Shown here piece by piece: positions 18,901 through 26,583 of a stretch of DNA of 64,000 nt. Position 1 is the stretch's first letter. The number at the start of each line of letters is the position of its first letter. The notes below the pieces were generated by a model. The model ran no database searches. It saw only the letters and a list, made by a program, of their open reading frames with translations, and was not told where the DNA came from. Source of the stretch: an uncultured Ruminococcus sp. (lineage in GTDB: Bacteria > Bacillota > Clostridia > Oscillospirales > Ruminococcaceae); assembly GCA_934474025.1 (NCBI GenBank), contig CAKSMF010000005.1, positions 124,001-188,000 on the forward strand, written 5' to 3'. A program made the translations under genes and the position numbers.

Positions 18901-18944
18901 GCTTACAGGGGGACGAATTACCACGGATTTCAGATACAGAATAA
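15942..18944 (+). CDS. YfhO-family large membrane protein (GT-C type)
   Basis: 1000-residue polytopic protein of the YfhO family. After a first helix (FLISFIVPASIMLYAF) comes the family hallmark region PFGDRQMLVVDSWHQYYPFF in a first extracellular loop, where GT-C glycosyltransferases place catalytic acidic residues. More than a dozen helices follow up to about residue 540, then a large beta-rich extracellular domain, a final helix (about 925-945) and a charged cytoplasmic tail. B. subtilis YfhO is implicated in lipoteichoic acid glycosylation; a similar role is inference. The last 68 bases overlap truA. Confidence 0.85.
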   Translation: MKDNREITKGFKGSRNNKFHWFIYDSGILCFLISFIVPASIMLYAFAQNSIHPFGDRQMLVVDSWHQYYPFFRVEREKLLNGGSFLYSWQNGMGTNFLSLISYYSASPLNWLSVFFNDEHIRDAFTYILIAKIGFSGAFFSCFLRYTYKQKNFSVCMFSTMFALCSYMLGYYWNVMWFDTIALFPLVMTGVVAICREGKWKLFTFSLALSLISSYYIGYFTCIFCIFMFASAGIIEPKGIKDFFKKFFIMVRSSVLGIALSAFMTLPAYFGLKLTYSANNTFPKDRTFYEKWTDLFANLLSFNKPVKIEGLPNFACGMLAVFLFGVFVFSNGIKIREKISSIIMLAVIVVSCNMNQLNYIWHGFHFTNQIPYRFAFIFCFVLVASAFRAYDVMLKKGITLYQFLLTLIAPAVIFWLNYRKSSDDFPLSKTNLIVLFIAVAVTVVITILSAILKNRKYNIIFVPVLVVAWGAFVMFYVDSDDFVSFENLFDSEKTNSIIGSIIVTVLFFVLFAIIKTLNIKSSVLRNFVTGISVSCVLVFELIANTGIGVQTVDTSGYDSYPDRNKEVQTLLSNVRENDTDLFYRTEMTSTYTLNDSSLYGYYGVSQFSSSANVSVTRFMRRLGLYASEAGNRYYYRTSTPVVNSLLGIKYIISKKGAIKSEEMSLEMQETDNSVYLYKNKYPLSLGFMMNDDILELEDKNAVNPFEYQNSIMKLATGIENPCFTAQPVSLVEYKNMTVRKKGYGNYSFSKDNSNLSASAIYSFDGIDGGYLYGYATNGSCDKVSVKSDGEFIESDISIEDYPIVFPMGNGQAGSTADVEIFAKSDSSSGSYNLMIYALKQNAFEEAYNKLADEQLNITSFSDNKITGDIDVIEDGILYLSMPYEKGWTVRVDGKKIETTKVLSSMLGAKVSAGHHTIELEYIPEGFVTGFIVSGVALILCGVVAFMDIKRRRKRKFNDSENNISENPIESQISVQEAENEKSENNDSLQGDELPRISDTE

Positions 18945-19632
18945 TGCTGTTACTGTACAGGAGGTTTTACAGAAAGGCGTTTCAGTTGTCTTGAATGAAA
19001 AAGTTTCAATAATAGGCTGTTCCCGTACTGATACCGGAGTACACGCTAATCAGTTTTGCTTTAATGTTCATACTAACAGTCAGATTAATACAAGAGGATT
19101 CATAAGGGGAGTCAATGGACATCTTCCTGATGATATATCAATTCTTAGCTGTGAAGAAGTACCGGAAAATTTTCATGCAAGATTCGATTGCAAGGGAAAA
19201 GAATACATTTATAAAATACATTGCAGTGAATCAAAAAATCCTTTTGCATCTGACCTTATGTTGCATTACTGCAGAAAACTTGATTTAGATGCCGTAAGAA
19301 AAGCGTCATCATATTTTGTGGGAACTCATGATTTTTCATCATTCTGTGCAGACTGTACAAATGTTTCAACGACTATAAGGACTATTTATTCACTTAAAAT
19401 AGAAAATTATGGTGATACTGTAATAGTACTTGTAAAAGGTGACGGATTTTTGTATAATATGATTAGGATTATTGTCGGGACTCTTATTGATGTAAGTGAG
19501 GGGAGATTTTTACCTGATGATATTCCTGAAATTATTACCGCTAAAAACCGTCTAAGAGCAGGCAGAACAGCTATGGCACACGGTTTGTATCTTAACAGGG
19601 TTTTTTATAACGAAAAAGAATTATTTGTGTAG
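18877..19632 (+). CDS. truA: tRNA pseudouridine(38-40) synthase TruA
   Basis: Modifies U38-U40 in the tRNA anticodon arm. The catalytic Asp lies in GCSRTDTGVHA (about residues 47-57); KGKEYIYKIH and FLYNMIRIIVGTLIDV are also typical. The ATG at 18877 has CAGGAGG seven bases upstream and the N-terminus (LKIMTAYRGTNYHGFQIQ) is homologous from this point, so the 68-base overlap with the yfhO 3' end appears real. Following the ECF genes is a common Firmicute arrangement. 251 aa, normal. Confidence 0.95.
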   Translation: MRNLKIMTAYRGTNYHGFQIQNNAVTVQEVLQKGVSVVLNEKVSIIGCSRTDTGVHANQFCFNVHTNSQINTRGFIRGVNGHLPDDISILSCEEVPENFHARFDCKGKEYIYKIHCSESKNPFASDLMLHYCRKLDLDAVRKASSYFVGTHDFSSFCADCTNVSTTIRTIYSLKIENYGDTVIVLVKGDGFLYNMIRIIVGTLIDVSEGRFLPDDIPEIITAKNRLRAGRTAMAHGLYLNRVFYNEKELFV

Positions 19633-19668
19633 ATTAAAAGAACTTTTACGGCAGGGAGTGATAAAAAA

Positions 19669-20835
19669 ATGCCGTCTTATGATAAGAATGACATTGTTGA
19701 AGTTAAAAATCGCCAGCAAAGAAAAAAGAAATTAATAAGATTTGGAATATTTATAGCTATTGTTGGAATAATTACAGGATTATATCTTACATATGATATG
19801 TGGTCGGGTAAAATACGTGGAATAGGTAAGCAATACAGTACTATAATAAATTCAGGCACGCTTGCTGACGGTAATTTTCCGATTGAAATAACCGGTGAAT
19901 ATGATTATCAATTAAGGCAGACTCAAAACAAACTTATAATATTAAGTGATGCACATATTTTCTTCTATAATGCCGATGGTGTTTTAATGAAAAAACAACA
20001 GCATGAATATACTAACGCTGTACTTCAGGCGGATAATGGCAGAGCTTTGATTTACGAAAACGGCGGTGATGATTTTTGCATTGAAGATGAAGAAGGCGTT
20101 TTATTTAAGAACAAGTTTGATAATAATATCATGTTTGCAAGAATAAGTCCCGAAGGTTATTCAGCAGTTGTTACAACTTCTGAAAATTATGACTGTGAGA
20201 TATTCATATACGACAAAAAAGGAAATATGATTTATCAAAGAAAGTGTATGGAACGTGTAAACGACCTTAGTTTTATCAATGGAAGCACTGGTTGTGTGAT
20301 AAGCTATATTAAAGCTGAAAATGGTTTGCTTGTAACGTCTGTACAGCAGATTAATTTTACAGAAAGCACTGAAAAATGGACTTCTGCCGGAGTGAATACT
20401 GCCGGACTTGATGTATTCGGATATAGTGACGGTGCATTTGTTCTTGGAATTGATGCTTGCGGTTATATCAATGGTAATGGTCAGATAAGTTCTTATTACC
20501 GTTATGACGGAGACCTTGCCGGTGGTGCAAGTATTGACGGAAAATCAGCCGTTATTGTAAATAATGACGACCTACGAAAATATGTTATGATACTTTTTAA
20601 GGGAAATACTTCAGAAGCTACTATAATTGACCTCGGACAGCCGGCAGTTGATGTTATTGTTTATGACGGTCTGGCTTATGTGATGTGTAAGCAGGAAATA
20701 CGTGCATACGATTTCAGCGGTAAACTGCGTTCAACTGCTACTGTATCGGATTCTTATTCTGGATTTGTAAGAAGTGATGAGTATATTTTCCTTAAAGGTT
20801 ATAATAAAATTGACAGAATAGACTATGACAGTTGA
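19669..20835 (+). CDS. Membrane-anchored DUF5711-type beta-propeller protein
   Basis: 388 residues: a basic cytoplasmic start (RQQRKKKLIR), one membrane helix (about 24-45, FGIFIAIVGIITGLYLTY), then a soluble beta-repeat domain that reads as a propeller (repeats such as NKLIILSDAHIFFYNADG and CEIFIYDKKGNMIY). This is the pattern I associate with the uncharacterised DUF5711 family of Clostridia. It should face outward. Paired with the downstream CvpA-like membrane gene, a neighbourhood suggesting an envelope role. Function unknown. Confidence 0.7.
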   Translation: MPSYDKNDIVEVKNRQQRKKKLIRFGIFIAIVGIITGLYLTYDMWSGKIRGIGKQYSTIINSGTLADGNFPIEITGEYDYQLRQTQNKLIILSDAHIFFYNADGVLMKKQQHEYTNAVLQADNGRALIYENGGDDFCIEDEEGVLFKNKFDNNIMFARISPEGYSAVVTTSENYDCEIFIYDKKGNMIYQRKCMERVNDLSFINGSTGCVISYIKAENGLLVTSVQQINFTESTEKWTSAGVNTAGLDVFGYSDGAFVLGIDACGYINGNGQISSYYRYDGDLAGGASIDGKSAVIVNNDDLRKYVMILFKGNTSEATIIDLGQPAVDVIVYDGLAYVMCKQEIRAYDFSGKLRSTATVSDSYSGFVRSDEYIFLKGYNKIDRIDYDS

Positions 20836-20844
20836 TATTAAAAC

Positions 20845-20892
20845 GAAAGGAGGCAAACGTACATCAGTAAGTATCTGTATGTACATATTGCA
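20845..20892 (+). promoter_or_regulatory. SD separated from start codon by a hairpin
   Basis: AAAGGAGG (20845-20852) is 40 bases from the ATG at 20893, too far for normal initiation. Between them TACATCAG / CTGTATGTA form a small stem with a 7-nt loop (about 20860-20884). Folding would shorten the effective spacing to about 15 nt. A 15-codon frame starting at ATG 20879 overlaps the true start and could be a competing leader peptide. Confidence 0.4.
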
Positions 20893-21792
20893 ATGGAAAC
20901 ACAATTCTGGTGGTTTTATGATGTAATAGCGGTTGCTGTTATATTGGTATGCGTTTATTTATGTGGGAAAAAAGGTATATTTAAATCAGCAGTTGCAGTT
21001 GTCGGGTGTCTGGCAGGATTATTTCTGGCACTTCCTGTCAGTGAAAGTGTTTCAGAAAGCATTTACAAAACAACAATTCGTGAAAATAATATCAATAAGC
21101 TTGAAAAATCGTTTATTGATGTTGAGATATCCTTATATTTGAAAAATGCCGTCGAAAATATGGGATATAATGTAATTGTCAATACAGAAAAACTTGACCA
21201 GATACTTGAATCAGAAAAAGAACTTGACAAACAGTTATATAATTATCTTAACAACATAAACGGCAAAGTTGTTGATAATGAATTGAACTTTCAGAATAAT
21301 CTCAATGAATGTTATTCGGAAGTGATGAAAAAACTTATTTCTGCGGATTTAAGTACATACGCTGTTGAAACTGCTTGCCGGAAGATAATAAACGGTGAAA
21401 CAGATTTCGGAAATCTTCTCAAGATGTTAAAAACAGGTGAACAGCGTAAAGAAGTTGTTCAAATTATAGTTGATGACTATACAGCAGATGCATATAAAAA
21501 TGTTATAAGACTTTTGGTATGTGTAATAATATTTACAGTGATATTTGTAATAGGATTGCTTACTGCAATGTCACTTGCCGGAAGTCGTCGTGAAGTCGAT
21601 GAAAGCAAAGGTTCACATATTGCTGGTGGTATGTGCGGAATTTTAATAGGAATAGCTTTTATATTTATAATAGCTGTAGTGGTACGGCTTTATTCAATTA
21701 TGGGAAATAATGAATTATTATTTTTTGATAATAAATCTATTGACAAAACGTTTATTTTTAGGTATGCTTATAGTATTGCATATAAATTATAA
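20893..21792 (+). CDS. CvpA-like integral membrane protein
   Basis: 299 residues. Two N-terminal helices (DVIAVAVILVCVYLCG; AVAVVGCLAGLFLALPV), a helical extracellular insert of about 140 residues (55-195), then two more helices (LLVCVIIFTVIFVIGLL; GGMCGILIGIAFIFIIAVVV). The Gly-Lys-Lys-Gly motif after helix 1 and overall topology match CvpA/colicin-V-production-type proteins, with an enlarged insert. The ATG at 20893 lacks a close SD. Role unknown; the CvpA family is linked to envelope homeostasis. Confidence 0.65.
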   Translation: METQFWWFYDVIAVAVILVCVYLCGKKGIFKSAVAVVGCLAGLFLALPVSESVSESIYKTTIRENNINKLEKSFIDVEISLYLKNAVENMGYNVIVNTEKLDQILESEKELDKQLYNYLNNINGKVVDNELNFQNNLNECYSEVMKKLISADLSTYAVETACRKIINGETDFGNLLKMLKTGEQRKEVVQIIVDDYTADAYKNVIRLLVCVIIFTVIFVIGLLTAMSLAGSRREVDESKGSHIAGGMCGILIGIAFIFIIAVVVRLYSIMGNNELLFFDNKSIDKTFIFRYAYSIAYKL

Positions 21793-21860
21793 TAATCACA
21801 ATTTTTCTGTTGAAGTATTTCACAGAAATAAATAAAATAATAACAGGGGGAATTTTCCTG

Positions 21861-24152
21861 ATGATAATGTGTAGTAAATGTAAAAAAAGACCGGCAGTAG
21901 TATTTATATCTTCTATGCCTGACAATAAAAACAGAGGACTTTGTCTTGCTTGTGCTCAGGAGGAAAATATTCCGCAGATATCAGAGTATCTTAACCAGCT
22001 GGGTGTTACAAAAGACGAAATAGAAAATCTTTCAGACCAGATGATGAATATGCTTGACGGTGACAGCTTTGAAATGGGCGGTTCAGGACTTATTCCGGAT
22101 TTTATGTCAAATATGTTCGGATTTGATGGCAGTAAGCCACAGGCTGAATCTACAGGTTCTAAGGAACAAAGTGACTCAAAACCTGAAAAGAAAGGTTTAT
22201 TTAACAATAAGCGTGAAAAGAAACCTAAGGAACTCAAATTCCTTGGAAATTATTGTACAAATCTTTCACAAAAGGCTGAAAATGGCGAACTTGACAACAT
22301 TATAGGACGTGATAAGGAAATTTCACGTGTAATACAGATTATGTCAAGACGTACTAAAAACAATCCATGTCTTATCGGTGAACCAGGTGTCGGAAAAACT
22401 GCTATTGCTGAAGGTATTGCACAGCGTATAAACAGTGGTGATGTACCTTTTAACCTCACTGACAAGAAAGTTTATTTACTTGACCTTACCGCACTTGTTG
22501 CAGGTACACAGTTCAGAGGACAGTTTGAAAGCCGTGTTAAAGGTCTTATTGATGAAGTTAAACGTGAGGGAAATATAATTCTCTTTATTGATGAAGTTCA
22601 TAATCTTGTCGGAGCAGGTGATTCCGAGGGTTCAATGAATGCGGCCAATATTCTTAAACCGGCTCTTTCAAGGGGTGAAATTCAGGTAATTGGTGCTACA
22701 ACTTTCAGCGAATACAGAAAATATATTGAAAAGGACTCCGCTCTTGAAAGACGTTTCCAGCCTGTAACAGTTGCAGAACCTACTGTTGAAGAAACTGTTG
22801 ACGTTCTTCTTGGAATCAAGAAATATTATGAAAATTACCACAAGGTTCATATTTCAGATTACCTTATAAGAGTATGTGCTGTTCTTTCAGAAAGATATAT
22901 TACAGACCGTTTCTTGCCCGATAAAGCTATTGATTTGCTTGATGAAGGTTGTGCAAGAGCCTGCATTCGTTCAAAAGAAATCGCTGAATATGATAAGCTT
23001 AAAAAAGAGATATCCGTATTAGAGGGTATGGAAAAGAGCATTACTGAACAGAATGAACCTGATTATCAGGCACTTGCAGAAGTGAAAAGCAAACTTATTC
23101 ATGCTCATGAAAGTGAAAAGGAACTCAAAGAAAAAGCTGAAAACGTACAGGTTACAGAAGAAGATATAACAAAGGTTGTTGAACTCTGGACTGGTATTCC
23201 GGCAAGCAAGATTGCTGAAACTGAATTTCTTAAAATTGCACGTCTTGACGGTGCGTTGAAAAAACGTGTACTTGGACAGGACGAAGCTGTTGAAACTCTT
23301 ACAAAGGCTATCAAACGTACAAGAGTTCATCTTAATAAACGTCGCCGTCCTGCATCATTTATTTTTGTAGGTCCTACAGGTGTCGGTAAAACTGAACTTG
23401 TAAAGGCACTTTCTGAAGAGATGTTCGATTCTACTGAACCTCTTATCAGACTTGACATGACTGAATATATGGAAAAGCATTCTGTTGCGAGAATGATTGG
23501 TTCACCTCCCGGATATGTAGGATATGATGAGGCAGGACAGCTTACTGAAAAAGTTCGTCGTCGTCCGTATTCAGTTATACTTTTTGATGAAATCGAAAAG
23601 GCTCACCCAGATGTAATGAATATCCTTATGCAGATTCTTGACGAAGGTAAAGTTGATGACTCTCACGGAAGAACTATAAATTTTGAAAATACTATAATCT
23701 GTATGACTTCAAATGCCGGTTCAACTGATAAAACCGTTGGTGTCGGATTTAACAGAACTGAAACTGAAATTTCAAAGGATAAGGCTATTAAAGGTTTAAG
23801 AGAATTTTTAAGACCTGAATTTATAAGTCGTATTGACGAAATTGTAGTATTCAGACCTCTTGATAAAAAGGATTTTGCGAGTATTGCTTCACTTATGCTT
23901 GACGAAATGGCAGAACCTCTTGCTGAAAAGAACCTTACAATAAACTATGATGATAAGGCTTTGGAACTCATTGCTGAAAAGTCCTATGGTAAGCCGTATG
24001 GTGCAAGAGATATAAGACGTGTTATACGTCAGGAAGTAGAAGACCAGATAGCAGAAATTATTATAGAAAAAGTTTCTGAAATAAGTGGTATTGATATTTC
24101 AGCAGATGGCGAAAAAATTATCGTTACTGCAAAGGAGAAAAAGGAGCTTTAA
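21861..24152 (+). CDS. Clp ATPase of the ClpC/ClpE type with N-terminal zinc finger
   Basis: AAA+ unfoldase that feeds ClpP. It starts with a four-Cys zinc finger ([14 protein letters not shown]), as in ClpE, instead of the ClpN repeat of ClpC. Two AAA modules follow: Walker [14 protein letters not shown] (about 175) and [13 protein letters not shown] (about 505), Walker [15 protein letters not shown] and [15 protein letters not shown] helical middle domain lies between them. ATG 21861 has GGGGGA ten bases upstream; an upstream TTG in frame adds non-homologous residues. 763 aa. ClpE is heat-induced in some Firmicutes; no CtsR-type operator is visible here. Confidence 0.9.
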   Translation: MIMCSKCKKRPAVVFISSMPDNKNRGLCLACAQEENIPQISEYLNQLGVTKDEIENLSDQMMNMLDGDSFEMGGSGLIPDFMSNMFGFDGSKPQAESTGSKEQSDSKPEKKGLFNNKREKKPKELKFLGNYCTNLSQKAENGELDNIIGRDKEISRVIQIMSRRTKNNPCLIGEPGVGKTAIAEGIAQRINSGDVPFNLTDKKVYLLDLTALVAGTQFRGQFESRVKGLIDEVKREGNIILFIDEVHNLVGAGDSEGSMNAANILKPALSRGEIQVIGATTFSEYRKYIEKDSALERRFQPVTVAEPTVEETVDVLLGIKKYYENYHKVHISDYLIRVCAVLSERYITDRFLPDKAIDLLDEGCARACIRSKEIAEYDKLKKEISVLEGMEKSITEQNEPDYQALAEVKSKLIHAHESEKELKEKAENVQVTEEDITKVVELWTGIPASKIAETEFLKIARLDGALKKRVLGQDEAVETLTKAIKRTRVHLNKRRRPASFIFVGPTGVGKTELVKALSEEMFDSTEPLIRLDMTEYMEKHSVARMIGSPPGYVGYDEAGQLTEKVRRRPYSVILFDEIEKAHPDVMNILMQILDEGKVDDSHGRTINFENTIICMTSNAGSTDKTVGVGFNRTETEISKDKAIKGLREFLRPEFISRIDEIVVFRPLDKKDFASIASLMLDEMAEPLAEKNLTINYDDKALELIAEKSYGKPYGARDIRRVIRQEVEDQIAEIIIEKVSEISGIDISADGEKIIVTAKEKKEL

Positions 24153-24155
24153 AAT

Positions 24156-24869
24156 ATGAAATTTAAAGTAATTGCTCTTTCTGCATTATTATGTGTAAGT
24201 ATTTTTTCTTGTGGAAATAAAAGTGAAAATTCTTATTCAAGTCCGGAAGTTTCAAGTACAACTCCAACTTTGTCTGATTTTGAATCAGATAATAGTTCAT
24301 CAGATAATAATTCGTCAGAAATTCCAGATAGCAAAACTGCTCTGAAAGAAAGTTTTGAAGATGTTTCAGAAGCCGAAAAAGGTCCTGTTTTAAGCATAAA
24401 CAATACAACTGCAAAAGCCGGAGAAGTAGCTGAAGTTATAGTTTCAGTTGACGGTGCTGACCTTAACTGGAGCAACTGTGGTATTCATATAACTTATCCG
24501 GACGTTCTTAAATGCGTTTATCAGGACGGAGACGACAAAAATTTAAAATATGAAGTCGGTAAAGCTGCTGAATACAATACGGGTATGATTGCAATGGAGT
24601 GGAAAAAAGAAAATGACCCTCCGGAAGAACTTGTAAAACAACACCTTGGCACAGCATTTTTTACTACAATGTTTAGTGGTAACAGCGGTCAGGACGGCGA
24701 AATAATTAAATTGTACCTTGAAATCCCTGCGGACGCTGAATCAGGAACAGTTTATCCATTGGACTTCTATTATATGTCAAGTGATATGTTCAGAAATATT
24801 GAAAGCGATATGTCACTTGAAAAGTATGCCTTTGAACATACTAAAGCAGGTTCAATAACTGTTGAATAA
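24156..24869 (+). CDS. Lipoprotein with a cohesin-like domain
   Basis: Signal peptide with lipobox IFSC (Cys19), a Ser/Thr/Asp/Asn-rich linker (about 20-75), then one beta-sandwich domain (about 76-237) with cohesin features: a start like VLSINNTTAKAGEVAEVIVSVDG, the SNCGIHITYPDVLKCVY strand pair, and the end KAGSITVE. Cohesins bind dockerins in cellulosome- or amylosome-type assemblies; a single surface-tethered cohesin could hold a dockerin-bearing enzyme. No dockerin is seen in this window. Recognition is by pattern; another Ig-like carbohydrate-binding domain is possible. Three bases after clpE, so probably cotranscribed. Confidence 0.65.
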   Translation: MKFKVIALSALLCVSIFSCGNKSENSYSSPEVSSTTPTLSDFESDNSSSDNNSSEIPDSKTALKESFEDVSEAEKGPVLSINNTTAKAGEVAEVIVSVDGADLNWSNCGIHITYPDVLKCVYQDGDDKNLKYEVGKAAEYNTGMIAMEWKKENDPPEELVKQHLGTAFFTTMFSGNSGQDGEIIKLYLEIPADAESGTVYPLDFYYMSSDMFRNIESDMSLEKYAFEHTKAGSITVE

Positions 24870-24895
24870 ACTGCAATGAATCAGTATCGGAAATA

Positions 24896-24966
24896 TTTCG
24901 CACGGAAATACCTGTCAAACGGATACAATGTACTTGTTAGTTACAGGGATTATTTCCAGTGCGAAA
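24896..24966 (+). other. Long hairpin after the cohesin-like gene
   Basis: The arms TTTCGCAC-GGAAATA-CCTGT and ACAGG-TATTTCC-GTGCGAAA pair over 20 bp with short bulges and a 27-nt loop. A T-rich stretch (GGTTTTTC) follows after a gap. It could act as a terminator or 3'-stabilising structure, or be a small palindromic insertion. Confidence 0.6.
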
Positions 24967-24980
24967 ATTGTGGTTTTTCA

Positions 24981-25168
24981 ACAAAACTTTGAATCCCCCG
25001 CTTCTTTAAGCGGCGGACATTGTAAAACGGCAGTGGGAGCGGAAAGAATTGGTATCTCCCACTGACATGAAATCAATCCGCTTGACAGATTCTTCAAAAT
25101 ATGATATAGTGAATATGACATTATAAGTCAGGGAGGTCATGGACAGAATGCTCTGTGGATTGAAACAA
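24981..25168 (+). repeat. Dispersed modular element, copy 3
   Basis: Hairpin 1 (CCGCTTCTTTAAGCGG) with ATTGTAAAA, hairpin 2 (CAGTGGGAG / CTCCCACTG, perfect 9 bp, loop containing GGTAT), and a 3' end CTGTGGATTGAAACAA, all as in the 55.9-kb copy. Hairpin 2 differs in sequence between copies but still pairs, which argues for selection on structure. The middle of the third module is diverged; here TCAATCC (25072-25078) and GGATTGA (about 25157-25163) could pair instead. The first hairpin and its flanks resemble IS200/IS605 right ends. Confidence 0.6.
25082..25110 (+). promoter_or_regulatory. Consensus-like sigma-A promoter inside the repeat
   Basis: TTGACA, 17-bp spacer, TATAGT. It is followed by a GGGAGG site and ATG at 25139, whose frame stops after 20 codons. 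It may drive the downstream gene remnant or a short RNA. Confidence 0.55.
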
Positions 25169-25467
25169 TTGATGATAAAAGAAAATTACCACATCTTATA
25201 GAAATACTTTCGGAAATTGAAAAAACGTTTTCAGTATATGTTCTTATGAGTTGTGATTGTAAGTACTTTTATTCTGATATGATATGTATTATGGGAAATT
25301 TTCCGGATATAGCAAAAGTTTTTTCAGGGACTTCATTTGAACCTGAAATATTAATATCATCAGATGACTTGTATCTTGAGGACTATAACTGTTATTTCCT
25401 TGAAAAAAGAAGTCAGCGTGGAATAAATCTAAAAAATACAACTTGTACATATCTTTACTGGGATTAA
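25105..25467 (+). pseudogene. Gene remnant lacking a proper start
   Basis: An open frame runs from 25105 to the TAA at 25467 and reads like real protein (NALWIETIDDKRKLPHLIE, then a Cys/Tyr-rich part with CDCKYFYSDMICIMG and a tail NCYFLEKRSQRG). The first ATG in frame is at 25246, far inside. The only SD-ATG pair (25139) is in another frame. Either a frameshift separates start and body, or the repeat element replaced the 5' end. I do not recognise the family. A 73-aa product from 25246 is possible but has no SD. Confidence 0.45.
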
Positions 25468-25475
25468 TTTTTATA

Positions 25476-25500
25476 GGGGAACTCTGTGTTCCCCTTTTTT
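25476..25500 (+). terminator. Rho-independent terminator
   Basis: Stem GGGGAAC / GTTCCCC with a 5-nt loop and six Ts. Ends rightward transcription before the convergent SpoIID gene. Confidence 0.85.
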
Positions 25501-26494
25501 ATTCATCAATTACGCAATTAGGATAATAATGTTCTATAATTTCACGCCAGCTTTTTCCGTTTGATGCCATAGCGTTTGCACCGTATTGACTCATTCCCAC
25601 ACCATGTCCGAAGCCTTTTGTAGTAATGGTGAGGTTTTCTGAATCGTATTTTAATTCAAAACACGCTGAACGTAGTCCGAGAGCCTCACGTATATCATTT
25701 CCGCTTACTTTGAAATCTCCTGCTGTTGCTGTTAGAACCGTTCCGGAATCGGATACTGAATTTACAGAAATCCAAGTTGTGAAATCCTCACCGAGATTTA
25801 TTCCTGAAAACTTTTCAACGAGTATCTGCCTTAATTGTTCTTTTGTGTAACATACTTCATCAAAGTATTTCGGAGCTGAAATATCATAACTACTGTCTAC
25901 CGGTACAAGATATTCAACAGGCGTACCCCATGCATTTTCAGCACTTTCAGTTTTTCCGGAAGACATTGAATGAAATGCTGAAATAATTGGCTCGTCCTTG
26001 TATGTTATTATGTAGGGCATAACTTCATTTACAGCATTTTCTATTTTTTCGTAGTATAATTCAAAATTGTCTCCATAATACTGCATAGCCTGATTTTTTG
26101 TGAAATATCCTTGATATTTGGCTGTATCATTGGAAAAATCTGCTCCGCAAAGTTCTGGAGTAGGTTCTTCACGTTCCTTTAAACGCTGGCGTTCAGCATA
26201 AGTATGTGCAACAACTGCCTGAGCCTTTAAAGCATCTGGTTCAAATGTTGCCGGCATTTCAGCACATACAGCTCCGGTAACGTATGTTTTTTCATCAACT
26301 TCAATTACTTTTCCGGTTGAAACATCAAGTACCTTGTAAGGTGCACCGGTGTAGGACGTTTCCTGAATATCTGAAGTTTCTGACGTTACGGAAATATCTT
26401 TTATCATATCGTTATCCGAAAAAAATACCGGAATTGCCGGCAGTAGAGTTATTGACAATACCGAAAAAATTATTACAGAAAAATATCTTTTCAT
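25499..26494 (-). CDS. spoIID: SpoIID/LytB-family protein (stage II sporulation protein D)
   Basis: Peptidoglycan lytic transglycosylase-type protein needed for engulfment, secreted or anchored by one N-terminal helix (about 5-24). The SpoIID domain shows YVTGAVCAEMPATFEPDALKAQAVVAHTYA (here about 70-100), the SMSSGKTESAENAWG segment, and the C-terminal GFGHGVGMSQYGANAMA motif. The 331-aa length is close to B. subtilis SpoIID. A single gene facing citrate synthase. The presence of dpaAB supports a sporulation role; no clear sigma-E promoter was found. Confidence 0.9.
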   Translation of the reverse strand: MKRYFSVIIFSVLSITLLPAIPVFFSDNDMIKDISVTSETSDIQETSYTGAPYKVLDVSTGKVIEVDEKTYVTGAVCAEMPATFEPDALKAQAVVAHTYAERQRLKEREEPTPELCGADFSNDTAKYQGYFTKNQAMQYYGDNFELYYEKIENAVNEVMPYIITYKDEPIISAFHSMSSGKTESAENAWGTPVEYLVPVDSSYDISAPKYFDEVCYTKEQLRQILVEKFSGINLGEDFTTWISVNSVSDSGTVLTATAGDFKVSGNDIREALGLRSACFELKYDSENLTITTKGFGHGVGMSQYGANAMASNGKSWREIIEHYYPNCVIDE

Positions 26495-26521
26495 TTTTAT
26501 GATTACCTCACATTAAAGTAT

Positions 26522-26550
26522 TTGACATATCGTCTGATTTGGTGTATAAT
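26522..26550 (+). promoter_or_regulatory. Sigma-A promoter of the citrate synthase gene
   Basis: TTGACA, 17-bp spacer, TATAAT: a full consensus match, 34 bp before the ATG, with AAGGAG between. Expected to be strong. Confidence 0.85.
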
Positions 26551-26583
26551 TAAGTATGATTTATTTTAAGGAGTGTTGACTAT

